Counted from the first letter of the stretch, positions 15,521-23,909 are shown. The stretch is DNA of 64,000 nucleotides from CAZWRV01 sp964636325 (GCA_964636325.1 CAZWRV010000004.1:1-64000); one strand, 5' to 3'. Made by a program: numbers and translations. The notes: generated from the sequence alone by a model not told the origin.

Positions 15521-16663
15521 ATGGCATACCCTTCTGTTGATCAGTTGCAGAAATTGCTTACAAAAGAAGTCTTCCACTATGCAAACGACTCAAAGAAGGC
15601 CGCAGGACGTGCATTGGGCACACTTGTTGAGATCATAACTTTCTACTCTCTTAAAAGCTGGGGATTTGAGAAGAACATAGCAATAGAAAGACCGTTGCCT
15701 GAATTTGGAAACGACGACATTACTCACAATGTCGAATACAGCCTGCATCCATCAAGCTTTCTTGGGGTTGTAGGATTCAAGAGGGATGATCTTCCCATAA
15801 CAGCAAAAAAGATTTCCAAAACTTCTGTAATTGCTAAAAAGGCTATCCCTTCAGAATTTATCAAAGGGCATGCTCTCCTTAGCAAGGATATGATTCTGCG
15901 GAATTCCTGCACAGTCTGTGACTCCGGCAGCGCATTTATTATTGCATATCTCGACAGTTTTGGCAAGCATGGAGGACAATATTCAGTAGTTTCTCTTGAC
16001 CGTCGTCCATTTGCCATTTTTGAATGCAAACGGGTTGGCGTGGAAGAAGGAATGCGTAAAGGCCCACAGACCATTGAAAAGGCCAAACAGGGTGCCTACG
16101 TCGCACGGACTGTGTCAGCGTTACAGAAGATCAGATTGACAGATGGGGGCATGGGCGGCCTCATACAGAAACTTGATGGTTCGTTCCTGCACGGTGACTA
16201 TTATAGGCTTATGTCCGAAATCATCAATTCTGCCGATTCAGAACTGCTTTCGCGGTTCATATTGACGGTTGGCGTTGTAAGCAACCATGGTAACTGGTTT
16301 ACCTCGGAAAATCACAATAAGGAACTGAAGGTTCTTGCCCAATCCTACGACTGGCTGCTGTTTCTCACCGATGAAGGCATAGCACAGTTCATCGACGAAC
16401 TGCTACTTCATCCCGCCAAGGAACTATCGGCTGCGAGAAAGGCTTTCTTGGTCAGCTATACTGGCAAAAAGGGAACTAGTCAGTTCACAAAAGTGCAGAT
16501 TGCTCTTGATGCCGATGCCGCCCTTCAACGCTATTTCAGATCCCGGATGAAAGTGATTGAAGGATGGTTCAACATAATTGCCCCGGCTGGTAAAAGCATT
16601 ATCCTGCTGAAAAATGAACTCAACAACCTCAAATCCAAGAACTGGGCGGAGATTCACGCATGA
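15521..16663 (+). CDS. putative type II restriction endonuclease (PD-(D/E)XK-like)
   Basis: A 380-residue protein, not recognised as a named family. A nuclease-like core is suggested by RPFAIFECKRVGVEEGMRKGP, where an E-x-K pair ends a hydrophobic strand, followed by the helix QTIEKAKQGAYVA. An acidic residue (Asp of VVSLDRRPF) precedes it. The gene overlaps the adenine methyltransferase downstream by 4 bp, the main reason for calling it a restriction enzyme. Base composition is visibly more AT-rich than the flanking hydrogenase genes, a sign of transfer. I start at 15521 (AAGG 8 nt upstream); an in-frame GTG lies at 15479. Confidence 0.65.
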   Translation: MAYPSVDQLQKLLTKEVFHYANDSKKAAGRALGTLVEIITFYSLKSWGFEKNIAIERPLPEFGNDDITHNVEYSLHPSSFLGVVGFKRDDLPITAKKISKTSVIAKKAIPSEFIKGHALLSKDMILRNSCTVCDSGSAFIIAYLDSFGKHGGQYSVVSLDRRPFAIFECKRVGVEEGMRKGPQTIEKAKQGAYVARTVSALQKIRLTDGGMGGLIQKLDGSFLHGDYYRLMSEIINSADSELLSRFILTVGVVSNHGNWFTSENHNKELKVLAQSYDWLLFLTDEGIAQFIDELLLHPAKELSAARKAFLVSYTGKKGTSQFTKVQIALDADAALQRYFRSRMKVIEGWFNIIAPAGKSIILLKNELNNLKSKNWAEIHA

Positions 16664-17310
16664 CTGCTGGTCGATCTTTAAATACTTTGAGCCAGGAATG
16701 GGGAACTCCTGAGAAATATGTGAATGCAGTCCGCGAGATGTTCGGCGGGAGGATTGCCCTTGATCCATGTTCCAACGAATATTCGATTGTTCATGCTGAA
16801 AATGAATATAAGTTGCCGTCACATGATGGACTTATAGAGTCGTGGAACTTCCCGACCATTTATGTGAATCCCCCATATGGAATAGATAAGGTGAGAGGTA
16901 CTTCAATTAGGAAATGGTTATTTCGATGCGCAGATGCAAATAGGGAGTTTAATTCAGAGATATTGGCCCTTGTGCCTGTTGCCACCAACACTGGCCATTG
17001 GAAAAAACATGTATTTGGCAAAGCAGCCGGTATATGTTTCTTATACGATACGCGACTCAAGTTTTTGGTCAACGGCAAAAATGGTGGAAAGGGAGCGCCA
17101 ATGTCCTGTGCTATGATTTACTGGGGTGTTGATTTTAAGCGGTTCTATGACATTTTCAAGAAGTTTGGCGCGGTGATTGACCTCCGTCCTCTTAAAGGCG
17201 TAAATTTCGGAGAATGCTCTGATAATGGGCAGATTGATTTGATCCCCGATGTTGAATCAGAAGACGAAGGAAACAGCGAAGTTGAATCTTGTCGGTGCCA
17301 GGCAATCTAA
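16660..17310 (+). CDS. phage-type DNA N6-adenine methyltransferase
   Basis: A 216-residue protein of the phage Dam-like family: LSQEWGTPEKYVNAVREMFG at the start, the LDPCSNE phrase (about residue 36) and the catalytic NPPYG (about 71), typical of N6-adenine methyltransferases. It should use S-adenosylmethionine to methylate an adenine in a short site; the site cannot be read from sequence. It overlaps the putative endonuclease gene by 4 bp and shares its lower GC content, so the two form a restriction-modification cassette inserted between the hydrogenase NuoF and HydA genes. Confidence 0.83.
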   Translation: MTAGRSLNTLSQEWGTPEKYVNAVREMFGGRIALDPCSNEYSIVHAENEYKLPSHDGLIESWNFPTIYVNPPYGIDKVRGTSIRKWLFRCADANREFNSEILALVPVATNTGHWKKHVFGKAAGICFLYDTRLKFLVNGKNGGKGAPMSCAMIYWGVDFKRFYDIFKKFGAVIDLRPLKGVNFGECSDNGQIDLIPDVESEDEGNSEVESCRCQAI

Positions 17311-17378
17311 GCTTCATGGTTGAATTCGCATTGATATTAATTTTGGTCATAAGCAATTAATCATAAGGAGTTATTGCT

Positions 17379-19157
17379 ATGCCTGTGAATCTTACAATCA
17401 ACAAAGTTCCGGTGACCGTTCCGGAAGGGACAACGGTGCTTGACGCCGCGCGCGAGGCGGGCATAAAGATACCGACGCTCTGCCATCTGCAGGGGGTCGG
17501 AAGCCCGGGCTCGTGCAGGGTATGCCTCGTCGAAGTGGAAGGCGCCAGGACGTTGCAACCCGCCTGCGTCACGAAGGTAGCGCAGAACATGAAGGTCCAC
17601 ACGAATTCCAAGACGGCCCGCGACGCGCGAAGGCTCTCGGTCGAGCTACTACTTGCGAACCATCCCTGGGACTGCAACGCCTGCATAAGAAACAACAACT
17701 GCGAACTGCAGGCGCTCGCCAAGGAGATGGGCATCATGGAGGTGCGTTTTCCGTATGTGAAAGAGGAGATGCCCATAGACAAGTCCACACCGGCTCTTGT
17801 CAGGGACATGAACAAGTGCGTGCTATGCCGCAGATGCATCACGGTCTGCCAGGACGTCCAGGGAGTCGGCTCCCTTGCGCCGCGCCTCCGCGGCTTCGAC
17901 ACGGTCGTCGGGGCCGGCTGCGCCGACGATCTCTCAGGAGCGGTCTGCGTGCAGTGCGGGCAGTGTTCGACGGTCTGCCCCGTCGGAGCGATCTACGAGA
18001 AGGACGCGATTGAAAACGTATGGGCCGCGCTCGACGATCCGAAGAAGCACGTGGTCGTACAGACGGCTCCTGCGATCCGCGCCGCCCTCGGCGAATGCTT
18101 CGGCCTCAAGCCCGGCACCTGCGTCACGGGAAAGATGGTCACGGCCCTGAGACGCCTCGGTTTCGCCAAGGTCTTCGACACGAACTTCACGGCCGACCTG
18201 ACCATCATCGAGGAGGGCAACGAGTTTCTCTCGAGGCTGAAGACCGCGCTCGTCGACAAGGGGCAGGTCGCCCTTCCGATGTTCACGAGCTGCTCGCCCG
18301 GCTGGATCAACTTCATGGAATACTTCTACCCGCAGCTAATTCCCAACATCTCCACGTGCAAGTCGCCGCAGCAGATGTTCGGCGCGCTGGCCAAGACCTA
18401 TTATGCGCAGAAGGAAGGGATCGACCCGAAGGACATCGTCGTTGTATCCGTCATGCCGTGCACCGCGAAGAAGTTCGAGTGCGAGAGGGATGAGATGACG
18501 TCGTCGGGATTCAAGGACGTGGACTACGTCCTCACGACCCGAGAGCTAGGGAGGATGATCGCCGAGGCTGGTATAGACTTCATGAGCCTGCCCGACGGCG
18601 AACAGGACTCGCCGATGGGTATGTCCTCCGGCGCCGCCGACATCTTCGCGAACACCGGCGGAGTCATGGAGGCCGCGCTGAGGACCGTCTACGAGGTCGT
18701 CACCGGCCGCGAACTCCCCGCCGACAAGCTGCACGTCAAGCCGATCCAGGGGCTCAAGGGCCTCAAGGAGGCGTCCCTCACGCTGACAGCATGCAAGCCA
18801 GAGTGGAGCTTCCTCGAAGGAGTGACTGCGAAGGTCGCAGTGGCGCACGGCCTCTCGAACGCCAGGAAGATATGCGACATCGTCTCCCAGGGCAACCCCG
18901 ACGGCTATCATTTCATCGAGGTCATGTGCTGCCCCGGAGGGTGCATCGGCGGCGGCGGACAGCCCCTCTTCACCACCGACGAGGTCAGGAAGGCCAGGAT
19001 AAAAGCGATCTACAAGGAGGACGAGGGGCGGCCGATCCGCAAGTCGCACGACAATCCGGCCGTGACGCAGATATACAAGGAGTTCCTCGAGAAGCCCCTC
19101 GGCCACAAGTCGCATGAGCTGCTTCATACGCACTATCACAAGAAGGAGCAGAAATGA
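17379..19157 (+). CDS. hydA: [FeFe] hydrogenase catalytic subunit HydA/HndD
   Basis: A 592-residue M3-type [FeFe] hydrogenase. In order: plant-type [2Fe-2S] domain (Cys35, 46, 49, 63), His-ligated [4Fe-4S] (His95, Cys99, 102, 108), a two-cluster ferredoxin domain (CVLCRRCITVC, CVQCGQCSTVC), and the H-cluster domain with TSCSPGW (Cys305), MPCTAKKFE and EVMCCPGGCIGGGGQP. The first motif has Ser in place of the second of the usual tandem cysteines (TSCCPGW). It should work with the NuoE and NuoF at 13231-15444, coupling H2 to NADH and ferredoxin. AAGGAG lies 8 nt before the ATG. Its stop overlaps the sugar kinase start. Confidence 0.93.
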   Translation: MPVNLTINKVPVTVPEGTTVLDAAREAGIKIPTLCHLQGVGSPGSCRVCLVEVEGARTLQPACVTKVAQNMKVHTNSKTARDARRLSVELLLANHPWDCNACIRNNNCELQALAKEMGIMEVRFPYVKEEMPIDKSTPALVRDMNKCVLCRRCITVCQDVQGVGSLAPRLRGFDTVVGAGCADDLSGAVCVQCGQCSTVCPVGAIYEKDAIENVWAALDDPKKHVVVQTAPAIRAALGECFGLKPGTCVTGKMVTALRRLGFAKVFDTNFTADLTIIEEGNEFLSRLKTALVDKGQVALPMFTSCSPGWINFMEYFYPQLIPNISTCKSPQQMFGALAKTYYAQKEGIDPKDIVVVSVMPCTAKKFECERDEMTSSGFKDVDYVLTTRELGRMIAEAGIDFMSLPDGEQDSPMGMSSGAADIFANTGGVMEAALRTVYEVVTGRELPADKLHVKPIQGLKGLKEASLTLTACKPEWSFLEGVTAKVAVAHGLSNARKICDIVSQGNPDGYHFIEVMCCPGGCIGGGGQPLFTTDEVRKARIKAIYKEDEGRPIRKSHDNPAVTQIYKEFLEKPLGHKSHELLHTHYHKKEQK

Positions 19158-20230
19158 TCGAGTTCCGAAATGACTGTCAGTGGGACCTCCTGGTCCCTAC
19201 CAGCATGGGTGTCAGGATCACCCCGTTGAACGGCCAGCCCGTCCACACAAGCAACACGTTCATGATGCAGGCGACAAGCGCCGAGACGAACGTGGCGAGC
19301 GTATCGTCCTACCTTGGCCTCAAGGTGAAGGTTTTGACGAAGTTCGTGAAGGGCAGCCCGATCGCCGCCTTCATCAGGAACGACCTTCTGAGCCGCCACA
19401 TGAGCTACGAGGGGCAGGAGGTCGAACAGGGAGGCCCATGGGGCTTCCGCCACCAGTTCAACATCGCCGACAGCGGCTACGGCACGCGCGGCCCGCGCGT
19501 CCACAACGACCGCGCCGGCGAGGTCGGCAGAACCCTGAACGTCAAGGACTTCGACCTGGACCGCATCTTCGCCGAGGAGGGCGTGAAGATCGTCCACCTT
19601 TCCGGCCTTATCGCCGCGCTGTCCGAGGACACCAGCAGGTTCTGCCTGGAGCTCGCCAGGGCGGCGAAGAAGCACGGCACCAGGATCACCTTCGACCTCA
19701 ACTACCGCGCCTCCTTCTGGAAGGGCAGGGACAAGGAGCTGCGCGAGATGTTCCTCGAGATCGCCCGTTCCTCCGACATCCTCGTCGGCAACGAGGAGGA
19801 CTTCCAGCTCTGCCTCGGCATCGAAGGGCCTGAGGCCGGCGGCAAGGGCCTCGGTTCCCAGATCGACAGCTTCAAGGTGATGATCAACCGGGCCAAGAAG
19901 GCATTCCCGGACACGCAAGTCTTCGCGACGACCCTCCGCGAGGTCATCAACGTCAACCGTCATCTCTGGGGCGCAATCATGGCGGAGGGGAAGAACTGGC
20001 ACGTCGTCGAGCCCCGCGAAATCAGCGTGCTCGACCGCATCGGCGGCGGCGACGGCTTCGTCGGCGGAATGCTATACGCCGTCCTCAAAGGATGGGAGCC
20101 CGAAAAATGGATACAGTTCGGCTGGGCCTGCGGCGCGCTCGCCGTCACCATGCTCGCCGACTACGCGCAGCCCGCCGACGAGGAGCAGGTCTGGAGCGTA
20201 TGGAAGGGCAACGCGCGCGTCCGCCGCTGA
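19154..20230 (+). CDS. PfkB-family sugar kinase (2-keto-3-deoxygluconate kinase-like)
   Basis: A 358-residue ribokinase-fold kinase. The N-terminal substrate region (TFMMQATSAETNVASVSSYLG) and the C-terminal ATP/anion-hole motif DRIGGGDGFVGG, containing the catalytic Asp, are clear; FDLNYRASFW is typical of KdgK-like members. The usual DTxGAGD is varied to DRIGGGD. It probably phosphorylates 2-keto-3-deoxygluconate or a related ketose acid, which would fit the uronate and polysaccharide breakdown genes in this window. Its start overlaps the hydA stop by 4 bp (ATGA), so it is translationally coupled to the hydrogenase, an unusual pairing. Confidence 0.85.
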   Translation: MIEFRNDCQWDLLVPTSMGVRITPLNGQPVHTSNTFMMQATSAETNVASVSSYLGLKVKVLTKFVKGSPIAAFIRNDLLSRHMSYEGQEVEQGGPWGFRHQFNIADSGYGTRGPRVHNDRAGEVGRTLNVKDFDLDRIFAEEGVKIVHLSGLIAALSEDTSRFCLELARAAKKHGTRITFDLNYRASFWKGRDKELREMFLEIARSSDILVGNEEDFQLCLGIEGPEAGGKGLGSQIDSFKVMINRAKKAFPDTQVFATTLREVINVNRHLWGAIMAEGKNWHVVEPREISVLDRIGGGDGFVGGMLYAVLKGWEPEKWIQFGWACGALAVTMLADYAQPADEEQVWSVWKGNARVRR

Positions 20231-20279
20231 AAACAGCGGACATCGCAGCCGACAGCTCCCGTATCGCAGCTCTCTTTAA

Positions 20280-20320
20280 GTATGAATTCCGCAAAGGGGC
20301 GTAGTTTGCTGAATTCATAC
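20280..20320. repeat. 41-nt palindromic repeat, copy 1
   Basis: GTATGAATTC, one mismatch, GCAAA; 9-nt loop; TTTGC, mismatch, GAATTCATAC. The loop on the complementary strand is CTACGCCCC. It belongs with the two perfect 16-bp hairpins inside 30768-30954. It lies at the 3' end of the sugar kinase and at the break point of the ABC ATPase remnant, whose reading frame stops inside it. Confidence 0.7.
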
Positions 20321-20756
20321 CTTCTCTCCGACGCTCAGCTCCGAGGGGAGATGCCTGAGCCGGTGCGCCAGTCCGAACTTTCCGGCCAGGGTTTCGGCCC
20401 TAGGCTTCAGGCCCGCTGCGCCGGAGGCCACAGCCGGGATCAGGATGTTGTCCAGGACGCTCAAGTAGGGCATAAGGTGGAACTGCTGGAAGACGAAGCC
20501 GATGTTCTTCGATCGGAAGGACGCGCGCTCCTCGATGCCCATCGCGTATAAGTCCTTCCCCTCGAACAGCACCTCGCCGCCGTCCGGCGAAAGCAGAGCG
20601 CCCGCAATCAGCAGCAGCGTCGTCTTGCCGGAGCCGCTCGGCCCCATGACCGCGGTGAAGTCCCCCGGCCTTGCGGAAAGCGAAATCCCCCCCGAGAACC
20701 TTTATTTCCCCCTCCGGCCGACTGAACGACTTCGATATGTTCTTGAGTTCAAGCAT
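20315..20756 (-). pseudogene. broken ABC transporter ATPase (LolD/MacB-like)
   Basis: The start (MLELKNISKSFSRPEGEIKVLGG) and the body (MGPSGSGKTTLLL Walker A, GFVFQQFHLMPYLSVLDNIL) are in different frames. The break is at a run of seven G on the minus strand (C-run 20687-20693): removing one base restores LGGISLSARPGDFTAVMGPSG, which joins both parts perfectly. The protein then stops in the signature motif (LSVGEKV where LSGGEQQRV is expected), inside the palindromic repeat at 20280-20320, so the Walker B half is gone. It is the remnant of a lipoprotein/macrolide-exporter-type ATPase; no permease is nearby. Confidence 0.82.
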
Positions 20757-20822
20757 GGCATGCAGCAAATGCGTCAATGGATGGGTAATCCATATGAGAT
20801 CTGTATTCTGGATGATATATAT

Positions 20823-20848
20823 ACTCCTTTAGGCTAGCCTAAAGGAGT
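20823..20848. repeat. 26-bp perfect palindrome over the fabD stop codon
   Basis: The left half ACTCCTTTAGGCT is followed immediately by its exact reverse complement AGCCTAAAGGAGT, with no loop. The fabD stop (TAG on the minus strand, 20839-20841) lies within it. There is no T-run, so it is not a classic terminator; a protein-binding site or a cruciform-forming repeat are alternatives. Confidence 0.7.
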
Positions 20849-21759
20849 CCTTGGAATCCTGCGAGTGACTCGGAGCTGTTGATGTTGAACGCCTTGACTT
20901 CCGGGCAGATTCTTTTTGCGAGGCCTGCGAGGACGTTGCCGGGGCCGAATTCGACCATCGAGTCCGCGCCCGCCGCGACGATCTCCTTTACGCAGTCCTC
21001 CCAGAGGACGCTTCCTGCGACCTGCGATACGAGGTTCCTGCGGATTTCGCAGGCGGATCTGACGATGCCGCCGGTGAAGTTCTGCGCGACGGGGATGGAG
21101 GGATCTTTCATCGGAACGTCGGCGAGCACTGCGGCGAGCTGTTCGCCTGCCTCCTTCATTAAACGGGAATGGTATGCGCCGGCGACCTTGAGCGGGATCA
21201 CCTTCCTGAAGCCCTTTTCCTTGAGGACGTTGATGGTGTTCGCGACCTTCGCGGACTCGCCGCTGACGACGATCTGGCCCGGGCAGTTGAAGTTCGCGAC
21301 GTCGATGCCGGTCTCGGCGCAGATCTGTTTTATTGCAGCCGGATCGGCCCCGAGCACGCTGGCCATGGCGCCGCTGTTCTTTTTGCACGCCTCGTCCATC
21401 AGCTCGCCGCGCCTGGCGACCAGCTTCAGGCCGTCCGCGAACGCGAAGACTCCGGCGCAATAGAGCGCCGCGAACTCGCCGAGGCTGAGCCCCGCCGCGC
21501 CTAAGGGCGCCACGGACGGGAACTTCTCCCTGAAGGCCGCCAGGCAGGCGCAGCTCATCGTGAAGATGGCAGGCTGGCAGATCCTGCTTTCCGTAAGCTT
21601 CTCATCAGGCCCGTTGAAGCAGACATCGCTGACCGACCATCCGAGAACCACGTCGGCCTCCTTGAAGACCGCGGCCGCGGCCTGGCTCGACGAAAACAGA
21701 TCCTTGCCCATGCCGACCGCCTGCGCCCCCTGACCTGAAAAGACAAACACCGGCTTCAT
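20839..21759 (-). CDS. fabD: malonyl-CoA:ACP transacylase
   Basis: A 306-residue acyltransferase that loads malonyl groups onto acyl carrier protein in fatty acid synthesis. FVFSGQGAQAVGMG opens the protein, the nucleophile is Ser in GLSLGEFAAL, the catalytic His is in VAGAYHSRLM, and EFGPGNVLAGL is near the end. It is complete but stands alone; the usual fabH/fabG/acpP neighbours are missing. The start is one of two adjacent ATGs (21759 or 21762) with AAGGA just upstream. The last codons run into a 26-bp palindrome. Confidence 0.93.
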   Translation of the reverse strand: MKPVFVFSGQGAQAVGMGKDLFSSSQAAAAVFKEADVVLGWSVSDVCFNGPDEKLTESRICQPAIFTMSCACLAAFREKFPSVAPLGAAGLSLGEFAALYCAGVFAFADGLKLVARRGELMDEACKKNSGAMASVLGADPAAIKQICAETGIDVANFNCPGQIVVSGESAKVANTINVLKEKGFRKVIPLKVAGAYHSRLMKEAGEQLAAVLADVPMKDPSIPVAQNFTGGIVRSACEIRRNLVSQVAGSVLWEDCVKEIVAAGADSMVEFGPGNVLAGLAKRICPEVKAFNINSSESLAGFQGLL

Positions 21760-21800
21760 CATAAATCCTTCGTTAGTTGTTACTTGGCTGTACAAGAGAT

Positions 21801-21878
21801 ACTAATCGTCTCATAAATAATATGGACGCCGCCGATCTTGCGTCGGCGGTGCCTCTATACAATTTAGAGACGATTAGT
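21801..21878. repeat. 78-bp nested inverted repeat upstream of fabD
   Basis: ACTAATCGTCTC (21801-21812) and GAGACGATTAGT (21867-21878) are perfect 12-bp terminal inverted repeats. Between them CCGCCGA and TCGGCGG form an inner hairpin. The element fills most of the space between fabD and the binding-protein gene on the minus strand. It equals the 109-186 element in length but not in sequence. Confidence 0.6.
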
Positions 21879-21934
21879 AAGATAGTTCCTGCCTCTTCAG
21901 GAGGCAAGCGGACTTGTCTGGAGTTGGATGTTCT

Positions 21935-23818
21935 TTACTCTCCGGGGATGGGGAGGCGGCCTTCGACGGGATCCCACATGATCTTGGTGTCGATGCCTGC
22001 CGGGAAGACGCGGACGTTCTTGTAGCGTCTGTGCTGGGCTATGAGGCTGTCCGGAGAGACTAGGAAGGTGTATGGCTGCTCGTCGTGGAGGAGCTTGTGG
22101 AACTGATGGCAGAGCTCGATCCTCTTCTTCATGTCGAAGCAGACCCGAATCTGCTCTATGAGCTCGTCGGCCTGCTTGTTCCTGAAGGATATATGGTTGC
22201 TCGAGGCGGGCTTGTCGGCCTCGCTGGAATGCCATAGCTGGTAGGGGTCGTCCTCGAAGCCCATCCTCCATCCGAGCGTGCAGACCTCGAAGCTCTTCTT
22301 TTCGAGGCGCTGCGTGTATACCGACCATTCCACTGTTGAGATGTTCATGACCACTCCGGCCTTGGCCATGTCCTCCTTGATGATAGGCAGCATCCTCTGC
22401 TGGATGGGGTTGTCGGATACGGAGAGGACGGTGAACTCGAACTTTTTCCCGTCCTTGTCGATGATTCCGTCGCCGTCCTTGTCGGACCATCCGGCCTCCG
22501 CGAGGAGCTCCTTGGCCTTTTCAATCGAAAAAGGCCAGGGCTGGATGCTCTTGTCGTAGTATGGCGTGTCCATGAAGAATGGGCCTGATGTGATGCGTCC
22601 GAGGCCGAAATAGACCTCCTTCAGGATGCGTTCCCTGTCGACCAGGTGCGTTAGTGCGAGGCGGACGCGCCTGTCCTGGAAAAGCGGGAAGGCAAGGTTG
22701 TAGCCGATGTAATAGTAAGCCCTTCCGGGATATTTGTATTTCAAGAGTATGCCCTTGTCTGTGTCGAATTCGGGGACGGACGTCCTGGTCTGCCACTGCT
22801 CCGGGATCAGGCCGAGCCTGTCGATCTTCTTGGAGAGCAGGGCCTGGAACCTGGTGTTTGGGTTCTTGATTATCTCGAAGATGAGGTTGTCTATAGGCGG
22901 CATCACGCCCAGCCTGCCGCCGTAGTAGCGGTCCCACTTCTTCAGGATGATCCGCTGGTCCTTGTCCCAGCGGACGAACCGGTAGGGGCCGCATCCCACT
23001 ATGATCCTGTTGCGCTCGTGGTCGTCGTTGAACTTCTTCCCGTCGAACGGGCCGTCGTAGGCGTGGTAGAGATGGCGCGGCAGGGGGGAGAGCCCGAGCG
23101 TGAACGGCTCCGAGAGGAAATACGGTCTCTTCCACACCACGTCGAACTCATGGTCCGAGACGACGTCGATCCTGTCGAGGTCGATGAGATACGAACGGAG
23201 CGGGGCGCAGTCGACATCCTCGTTCTTGACAACCTCCAGATAGAACTTGAAGTCTTTTGCGGTGACTTCGACGTCCTCCCATTTCCTCCCTGACACCGGG
23301 TCGGTGAAGTCGTGCCATAGGATTCCCTTGCGGAGCTTCATGCGATATGTCATCTTGTCGTCGGAGAGTTTCCAGGACTCGGCCAGCTTCGGCGCGAAGG
23401 CCTCGGGCCGCTCCAGGTCGCGTTCGCCTAGAGTGTCGTTGCAGTATTCCCAGATGTCGGCGATGAATGACTCGTTGTTTATGATGTAGTTCATGTTCTT
23501 GGTGTCGGCGGCGGTGGCGAGGATGAGCCTTCCGCCGGGCTGGGCTTCGGGATCGTAATACTGGCTGTTCGCGACGGCCGGGGCGCCCTCGGGCTGAGCG
23601 GGCCCGGAGGGGCGCGCGACGGCGCCGGACGATATCGAAGAGACGGCCTTCTCTATGACGGCGATCCTGCCCTGGACCTCGGAGACCTGTTCGGAAAGCT
23701 TTTCAAAGCGCATCCTGAGAAGATCGACGGACTTGGTCACTGCAATTCCAACGACGACCATCACGAGCAGGATTGCACCCATTAGGATGTTGAGGATCAA
23801 GTTGTTGCGGCTGTTCAT
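21935..23818 (-). CDS. membrane-anchored oligopeptide-type substrate-binding protein
   Basis: A 627-residue family 5 extracellular solute-binding protein (peptide/nickel type). From about residue 90 (GGRLILATAADTKNMNYI) the fold follows DppA/OppA: GCGPYRFVRWD, RRVRLALTHLVDRERIL, and EVCTLGWRMGFEDDPYQLWHS. Unlike typical members it has an uncleaved-looking N-terminal membrane span (residues 7-30), a coiled-coil-like stretch (LLRMRFEKLSEQVSEVQGRI) and a Pro/Ala-rich linker, so it is tethered rather than soluble. No permease or ATPase genes of an Opp system are adjacent. The ATG at 23818 is preferred over an upstream TTG. Confidence 0.88.
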   Translation of the reverse strand: MNSRNNLILNILMGAILLVMVVVGIAVTKSVDLLRMRFEKLSEQVSEVQGRIAVIEKAVSSISSGAVARPSGPAQPEGAPAVANSQYYDPEAQPGGRLILATAADTKNMNYIINNESFIADIWEYCNDTLGERDLERPEAFAPKLAESWKLSDDKMTYRMKLRKGILWHDFTDPVSGRKWEDVEVTAKDFKFYLEVVKNEDVDCAPLRSYLIDLDRIDVVSDHEFDVVWKRPYFLSEPFTLGLSPLPRHLYHAYDGPFDGKKFNDDHERNRIIVGCGPYRFVRWDKDQRIILKKWDRYYGGRLGVMPPIDNLIFEIIKNPNTRFQALLSKKIDRLGLIPEQWQTRTSVPEFDTDKGILLKYKYPGRAYYYIGYNLAFPLFQDRRVRLALTHLVDRERILKEVYFGLGRITSGPFFMDTPYYDKSIQPWPFSIEKAKELLAEAGWSDKDGDGIIDKDGKKFEFTVLSVSDNPIQQRMLPIIKEDMAKAGVVMNISTVEWSVYTQRLEKKSFEVCTLGWRMGFEDDPYQLWHSSEADKPASSNHISFRNKQADELIEQIRVCFDMKKRIELCHQFHKLLHDEQPYTFLVSPDSLIAQHRRYKNVRVFPAGIDTKIMWDPVEGRLPIPGE

Positions 23819-23909
23819 GTCGATGTCCGGAGCTGTCAAAGTTCAAAGACTCTAGGTTTTTCACGGCTGGGAAAAAGGCACCCCTTACGGCACGTTTGAG
23901 CCTGAGCAT

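Noticed and set aside
20280..20320. palindromic hairpins as integron attC sites
   Set aside because: No integron integrase, no R-box core and no gene cassette array; loop and stem pattern do not match attC.
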